A stretch of DNA of 64,000 nucleotides from positions 174,016 through 238,015 of the forward strand of contig NZ_JACHIJ010000008.1 of the NCBI RefSeq assembly GCF_014203115.1, written 5' to 3'. The position numbers and the translations under genes were made by a program. Under the pieces are notes generated by a model. The model was given only the letters and a program-made list of their open reading frames with translations. It ran no database searches and was not told the origin of the DNA. Below, piece by piece: positions 59,805-64,000 of this stretch (the first letter of the stretch is position 1; the number at the start of each line of letters is the position of its first letter). This DNA comes from Afipia massiliensis (GTDB lineage: Bacteria > Pseudomonadota > Alphaproteobacteria > Rhizobiales > Xanthobacteraceae).

Positions 59805-61129
59805 CAACTGTATTCATTTTCGCGCTTCTCATCGCCCTCATGCTGACCGGCATGCCGATCTCGATCGCGCTCGGCCTGACGGTTCTGACATTCCTCTTCT
59901 TCCTGACCAGCGTGCCGATCGAAGCGGTGGCGTTGAAGCTGTTCACCGGCATCGAGAATTTCGAGATCATGGCGATCCCGTTCTTCATTCTCGCCGGCAA
60001 TTTCCTCACCCACGGCGGCGTGGCCAAACGCATGATCAATTTCGCGACCTCGATGGTCGGGCATTGGTATGGCGGCCTCGGCCTCGCTGGTGTGATGGCG
60101 TGCGCGCTGTTCGCGGCGATTTCAGGCTCATCCCCCGCCACCGTGATCGCCATCGGTTCGATCCTGATGCCGGCGATGGTCGCGCAGGGCTTTCCAAAAC
60201 GTTTCGGTGCAGGCGTCATCACGACATCGGGCGCGCTTGGCATTCTGATTCCGCCATCCATCGTGATGGTGATTTACGCGGTGGCGACCGGCGGCAGCGT
60301 TGCTTTCGGCCCCGATGGTGAGCGTGTCACATCGGCTTCCGTCGGACAGTTGTTCATGGCGGGCGTTATTCCGGGGCTGATGCTGGCCTCGCTGCTCGGT
60401 CTGACCACGGTCTACCGTGCCTGGAAGTTCGATTATCCGCGGTTGCCGCGTGCGACCTGGCCGGAGCGGATCAAGGCGTTTCGCGAGTGCATCTGGGGTT
60501 TGCTGCTGATCGTGATCGTGCTCGGCGGCATTTATGCGGGCCTGTTCACGCCGACGGAAGCAGCCGCCATGAGTGCGGTCTATGCGTTCGTCATCGCGGT
60601 GTTCGTCTACAAGGATCTGACGATCAAGGACGTGCCGCGCGTGCTGCTCGGCTCGGCCAGCATGAGCGCGATGATCCTCTACATCATCACCAACGCGGTG
60701 CTGTTCTCGTTCCTGATGACCAGCGAACAGATCCCGCAGCAGCTCACGGCGTGGATGCTGGATAAGGGCGTCAACTGGATCACCTTCCTGATCTTCGTCA
60801 ACATCCTGCTGCTGGTCGCGGGCAACGTGATGGAAGCAAGCTCTATCGTGCTGATCACCGCGCCGATCCTGTTTCCGATCGCGGTGAAGCTCGGCATCCA
60901 TCCGGTGCATCTCGGCATCCTGATGGTGGTCAACATGGAGGTCGGCATGTGCCACCCGCCGGTGGGCCTCAACCTCTATGTCGCGTCCGGCATCGCCAAG
61001 ATGGGCATAACGGAACTCACTATCGCGGTGTGGCCGTGGCTGTTGACGATGCTCGGCTTCCTGGTGGTCGTGACGTTCGTGCCGGAAATCTCGCTCTGGC
61101 TGCCGCGCACTCTGGGAATGTTGCGTTAG
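59801..61129 (+). CDS. dctM: TRAP transporter large permease DctM
   Basis: The large subunit, 442 residues and about 12 TM helices. It has the DctM signatures FTGIENFEIMAIPFFILAGNFLTHGGVAKRM, SGSSPATVIAIGSILMPAM, TTSGALGILIPPSIVMVIYAVATGGSV and MCHPPVGLNLYVASGI. It starts at ATG 59801, overlapping dctQ. It transports its substrate using the sodium gradient with DctP. Confidence 0.95.
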   Translation: MTTVFIFALLIALMLTGMPISIALGLTVLTFLFFLTSVPIEAVALKLFTGIENFEIMAIPFFILAGNFLTHGGVAKRMINFATSMVGHWYGGLGLAGVMACALFAAISGSSPATVIAIGSILMPAMVAQGFPKRFGAGVITTSGALGILIPPSIVMVIYAVATGGSVAFGPDGERVTSASVGQLFMAGVIPGLMLASLLGLTTVYRAWKFDYPRLPRATWPERIKAFRECIWGLLLIVIVLGGIYAGLFTPTEAAAMSAVYAFVIAVFVYKDLTIKDVPRVLLGSASMSAMILYIITNAVLFSFLMTSEQIPQQLTAWMLDKGVNWITFLIFVNILLLVAGNVMEASSIVLITAPILFPIAVKLGIHPVHLGILMVVNMEVGMCHPPVGLNLYVASGIAKMGITELTIAVWPWLLTMLGFLVVVTFVPEISLWLPRTLGMLR

Positions 61130-61232
61130 CGCTGCCGACTGCATTAATGGGCGTTCACCTAGCTGTCCAAAGCTTAAGTTGAAAGCGGGCCTGTTGCTGC
61201 CATCTTCGGGAGAGTTCATCCGGAGGTGCCCC

Positions 61233-61820
61233 ATGAAGAAAATTATCCTCGCGAGCGTTGCGGCAGTCGCCATCATCGGCTCGACCGCCGTCTATGCGGA
61301 GCACCACCACCATCATCGCATGAGCACGGAAGACCGCGCTGCATTCGTCGATGCGAAGATCGCGGCCGTGAAGGCCGGCCTGAAGCTCACGCCGGAGCAG
61401 GAAAAGATGTGGCCGCCGGTCGAGGCGGCGGTGCGCGATTTTGCCAAGCAGCGGATTGCGATGGCCAATGCGCGCGCCAGTGAACGCGATGCGCGGCGTG
61501 CCGCACGGGATCAGAAGGGCTCTCAGGACGGCAAGCCGGCCGCTGCTGATCAGACCCGCGACCCGATGGTGCGGCTGCGCGACCGGGCCGACAGGATGGC
61601 CGAGACCGCCGCCGGCCTGAAGAAGATCGCCGACGCCGCCGACCCGCTCTACAAGAGCCTCGACGACGGCCAGAAGCGGCGGCTGACGATGCTGACCCGT
61701 ATGGGCGGGCATCACGGCTGGCGCGGACGCGGCTTCGAGCGCGGTCTGGACGGCGACCGATTCGACCGGGATCGCAGCCCTGGCCGGGATCGCGGTGCCG
61801 GGAGCTCAGAACGCCTCTGA
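61233..61820 (+). CDS. Spy/CpxP-like LTxxQ-motif protein
   Basis: A 195-residue periplasmic protein: a signal peptide (MKKIILASVAAVAIIGSTAVYA), His-rich start EHHHHHR, then LTPEQEKMW (the LTxxQ motif) and a second LTM-like helix. Arg/Gly/Asp-rich C-terminus. Spy-like proteins act as ATP-independent chaperones in the periplasm, but the Arg/Gly tail is unusual. GGAGGTGCC precedes ATG 61233. Confidence 0.82.
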   Translation: MKKIILASVAAVAIIGSTAVYAEHHHHHRMSTEDRAAFVDAKIAAVKAGLKLTPEQEKMWPPVEAAVRDFAKQRIAMANARASERDARRAARDQKGSQDGKPAAADQTRDPMVRLRDRADRMAETAAGLKKIADAADPLYKSLDDGQKRRLTMLTRMGGHHGWRGRGFERGLDGDRFDRDRSPGRDRGAGSSERL

Positions 61821-61850
61821 GGTAACCCGCCCAGACCATGAGGAATGACA

Positions 61851-61878
61851 AAAACCGCCGGAAAACCGGCGGTTTTTT
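61851..61878 (+). terminator. Terminator after the Spy-like gene
   Basis: CCGCCGG and CCGGCGG, 7-bp perfect arms extended by A-T pairs, AAAA loop, and TTTTTT run at 61873-61878. Confidence 0.9.
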
Positions 61879-61999
61879 GCTGTCCGGAACTGCTCGAATC
61901 CGATGTTGTCCAGCGCAGGGAAAACCCGTGAACCTTGCTGGACATGGCCGTTTCGCTTTGCTAAACGACGCCGTCCTCAACGGACATCCGGTTGGATCC

Positions 62000-62075
<76 letters not shown>

Positions 62076-62120
62076 AACAAATCAAGCACTTAGCTGATTT
62101 GACCGCTGCAGAAACCACTG

Positions 62121-62142
62121 CGGTTTACAGCACGGTTTACAG
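62121..62142. repeat. Direct repeat CGGTTTACAG beside the integrase
   Basis: Two copies (62121-62130, 62133-62142) lie between the tRNA and the integrase stop. Closely spaced direct repeats near att sites may be arm-type integrase sites; no further evidence. Confidence 0.4.
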
Positions 62143-63159
62143 TTTTGTTCTCGCTTCGAGCTTGAGCACGGCTGCCTCAGCAAGCTTCACATCGCGACCT
62201 AGGTAGTGGGCATCGAGAATCGCTTCGACGTCACGCAAGGCGTGGCCGGTGAAGGTTGCGATCTGCGGCACCGTCGCCTCGGCCAAGGCCAGCCGAACCA
62301 CCGCAGAGCCTCTCAGATCATGAAACGTCAGGCCGGCCACACCTGCCTTGTCGCAGGCCCGTCCCCACGACGTCCGAAAGCCGTCTGACGTCCAAGGCCG
62401 GCCATAGGTGTTGGTCAGAACGAGTGGGCTACGCCGCTCTGTGAGGTCAAGCAGCACCTTGAGCGGCTGGCCGACCGGCAAGGTCATGCGTCGGCCGGTT
62501 TTGGACTGCCGAAGCCGAATGTGGCTGCCGTCATACGCAGACCACGGCAGCCGCAGCAGGTCGCCCTGACGTTGGCCGGTCCACAGCGCCAGCACGAGCG
62601 CGAGTTCGATCTCGGCTGGCGCCACAGCGAGCAGGGCGGCGATTTCGGTCTCACCCCAGAGCTTCTCGGTTCGGTCGGCGACGTAGAGCCGACCACCGCG
62701 CTCGCAAGGGTTGGTCTCGATGATGCCTCGGTCCTTAGCGAACGACATGATCCGCGCCAACGTCGTCCACGCATAATCGGCCTTGCGCGGCGTAGCGGCG
62801 AACGAGTCACGCCAGGTTTTGAACTCGCCGCGGATGCGCTTGTCCGAAAGCGCAGCCAACGGCAAGTCACCGAACTCGTCCTCTATGAGTTTGATATAGG
62901 CGCGGTAAGCTCGTTGGCTCGATAGGGCGAGTTGAGTGAACTCAGCGGACACTTTGAACCGGGCGATGATCGTCATCAGCATGCCGGCGCGCGGCTGCCG
63001 CAGTTGTGAACGCGCATCGTTATAGGCCTGAATGAATTCGGGTGTACCTGGTTTGGCTTTGATGGCTGGACCACCGCGCCAAGCATAGAAGTGGACTTTG
63101 ATCTCGCCGCTCGCGAGCCGCTTCTTGACCTTATGAATTCCCTTCAGAACGACGCGCAC
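62137..63159 (-). CDS. Tyrosine-type site-specific integrase
   Basis: A 340-residue tyrosine recombinase that integrates mobile DNA. N-terminal arm-binding and SAM-like domains (about 1-165), catalytic domain 170-340. Catalytic residues are visible: R197 (TGQRQGD), K220 (SKTGRR), H280 and R283 (HDLRGS), H306 (TGHA) and Y319 (HYLG). It points at tRNA-Lys, whose 3' end is the probable attB. It starts GTG 63159, overlapping the excisionase gene (29 bp). Confidence 0.92.
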   Translation of the reverse strand: MRVVLKGIHKVKKRLASGEIKVHFYAWRGGPAIKAKPGTPEFIQAYNDARSQLRQPRAGMLMTIIARFKVSAEFTQLALSSQRAYRAYIKLIEDEFGDLPLAALSDKRIRGEFKTWRDSFAATPRKADYAWTTLARIMSFAKDRGIIETNPCERGGRLYVADRTEKLWGETEIAALLAVAPAEIELALVLALWTGQRQGDLLRLPWSAYDGSHIRLRQSKTGRRMTLPVGQPLKVLLDLTERRSPLVLTNTYGRPWTSDGFRTSWGRACDKAGVAGLTFHDLRGSAVVRLALAEATVPQIATFTGHALRDVEAILDAHYLGRDVKLAEAAVLKLEARTKL

Positions 63160-63376
63160 GCTTCTCCCTCCACATATCTAGCGCCGATGTTTCTGCTTGT
63201 TCGATGCCACTTAATGAGTCTAACGCGCGATCAATTGCTTTCAAGTCCCAGCGCGAAGTGCCAACAACAGGACGGGGCATGGTCCCTTGTCGTACCCAGG
63301 CTGAAAATGTACTTACGGAGACGCTGCAATACTCAGCTGCACGAGCGCGGGTCACCAATCGATGAGTTTCGAACAT
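63131..63376 (-). CDS. Excisionase-like helix-turn-helix protein
   Basis: An 81-residue protein with the AlpA/Xis-type winged HTH pattern TRARAAEYCSVSVSTFSAWVRQGTMPRPVVGTSRWDLKAIDRALD. Short HTH proteins encoded just before integrases usually direct excision or control it. It overlaps the integrase gene by 29 bp. Binding target not shown. Confidence 0.72.
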   Translation of the reverse strand: MFETHRLVTRARAAEYCSVSVSTFSAWVRQGTMPRPVVGTSRWDLKAIDRALDSLSGIEQAETSALDMWREKRARRSEGNS

Positions 63377-63536
63377 TTTCTCACAAGCTTGCGATCATTC
63401 AGACGCCAACTTGAATTAGTTGTTCGAGCTTTTGCGGGAGTTTTATTGCATTTTTTTCCATTCTGGTTCGCTCGCTCCCACGTTAGTTTTAGGTCCGAGT
63501 CTAAGAAATTCTTCATCAACGAGAATTGAAACAAAA

Positions 63537-63938
63537 ATGGCAAGGTCAAAGGGCGATGGTTCGAAAACTCTCCTGCGTCGCTACTTCGCGACGAAAGTCG
63601 ACTCCCCTAATTGGGGTGGTATCGAAAAGTTGGTCGGGAGGTTGCCTGACGAAACAAAATCCAAGATTAAAACTGCCAACGCCATATTCGCGAATGTCAG
63701 GATGTTTCACGCGCGAGGAAACGTTGTCAGAACAAAAGAGGTGGCAAAGCTCCTTCTGTCTTGGCTGAAGATTAGCAGAAAGCTGGAGATACTTCTGAAT
63801 ATCAGGGAAGGAGCTTTTTCTAAGGAGCAGATAATTGAACTCTTACAAGATACGAAAGAACTGGAAATAATTTCACCGCTACAGCGTTTCGGCTATTTAC
63901 TGCATCTGACCTGCACCCCTGATTGCCCTCGTTTATAA
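63537..63938 (+). CDS. Unknown protein of the integrated element, 133 aa
   Basis: I do not recognise a family. From ATG 63537 the protein is basic and helical (MARSKGDGSKTLLRRYFATKV, later ELLQDTKELEIISP), ending LTCTPDCPRL. It has no signal peptide or TM helix. Its A/T content is clearly higher than in the core genes, as expected for recently acquired DNA. Divergent from the excisionase gene; the ribosome binding site is weak. The last 60 bases of the window hold nothing I can call. Confidence 0.5.
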   Translation: MARSKGDGSKTLLRRYFATKVDSPNWGGIEKLVGRLPDETKSKIKTANAIFANVRMFHARGNVVRTKEVAKLLLSWLKISRKLEILLNIREGAFSKEQIIELLQDTKELEIISPLQRFGYLLHLTCTPDCPRL

Positions 63939-64000
63939 GTAGACTCTGTTCTGGTTTTCGTCCCTGTTTGAACGGTTGGCAAACTCGCTTGGTGTGAGCC

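Overview
The window is GC-rich chromosomal DNA of an alphaproteobacterium, most likely the Bradyrhizobium / Rhodopseudomonas / Afipia group (Nitrobacteraceae). Pointers to this are the circularly permuted two-piece tmRNA gene beside sspB, the gene order serB-miaA-(leader)-ilvB-ilvN-...-ilvC, class I KARI, SspB-type adaptor, RHH and DUF4169 small proteins, Bug/TctABC and TRAP transporters, and several copies of palindromic repeats of the kind common in this family. The assignment is inference from gene content; no database was searched.

Layout. 1-9.9 kb: end of recN, ligA, an MFS drug exporter, an M24B aminopeptidase, prmA with a cluster of DnaA-box-like sites upstream, and a PYROXD2-like FAD oxidoreductase. 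9.9-18.5 kb: a fused membrane/spermidine-synthase-like protein, an L,D-transpeptidase, two related glycine-zipper proteins, a two-gene ABC-2 exporter and the UvrD helicase. 18.8-30.5 kb: DUF1328 protein, a thioesterase / FAD oxidase / hydratase group, a CFA-type methyltransferase, a giant AsmA protein, two ribbon-helix-helix proteins with DUF4169, fumC, sspB and the tmRNA gene ssrA. 30.6-35 kb: a chromate transporter pair with one frameshift in each half, then a tripartite tricarboxylate transporter. 35-43 kb: thyA-folA, hflK-hflC-DUF2065-degP (membrane and periplasmic protein quality control), serB and miaA. 43-58 kb: branched-chain amino acid synthesis (ilvB, ilvN, ilvC, leuA) with two leader peptides and attenuator hairpins, two putative exporters between ilvN and ilvC, two tandem LTA-synthase-like sulfatase-fold proteins, an OpuC-type ABC importer and PPK2. 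58-61.9 kb: a DctPQM TRAP transporter and a Spy/LTxxQ protein. 62-64 kb: tRNA-Lys(CTT) followed by a tyrosine integrase, an excisionase-like HTH protein and an unknown A/T-richer gene, which is the left end of an integrated element running out of the window.

How parts work together. ilvB/ilvN/ilvC and leuA serve valine, isoleucine and leucine synthesis, and both transcription units carry a leader ORF rich in the codons of their own end products, so translation-coupled attenuation is the obvious reading. ssrA, sspB, hflKC and degP are all protein quality-control functions, with ssrA and sspB adjacent on one strand. The most noteworthy signals outside ordinary genes are the ssrA gene, the two leaders, the DnaA-box cluster at 7.9-8.04 kb, two dyads sharing a 10-bp motif upstream of an RHH gene, a hairpin repeat family with apparently compensating stem changes, the doubly frameshifted chromate transporter, and the tRNA-Lys integration site.
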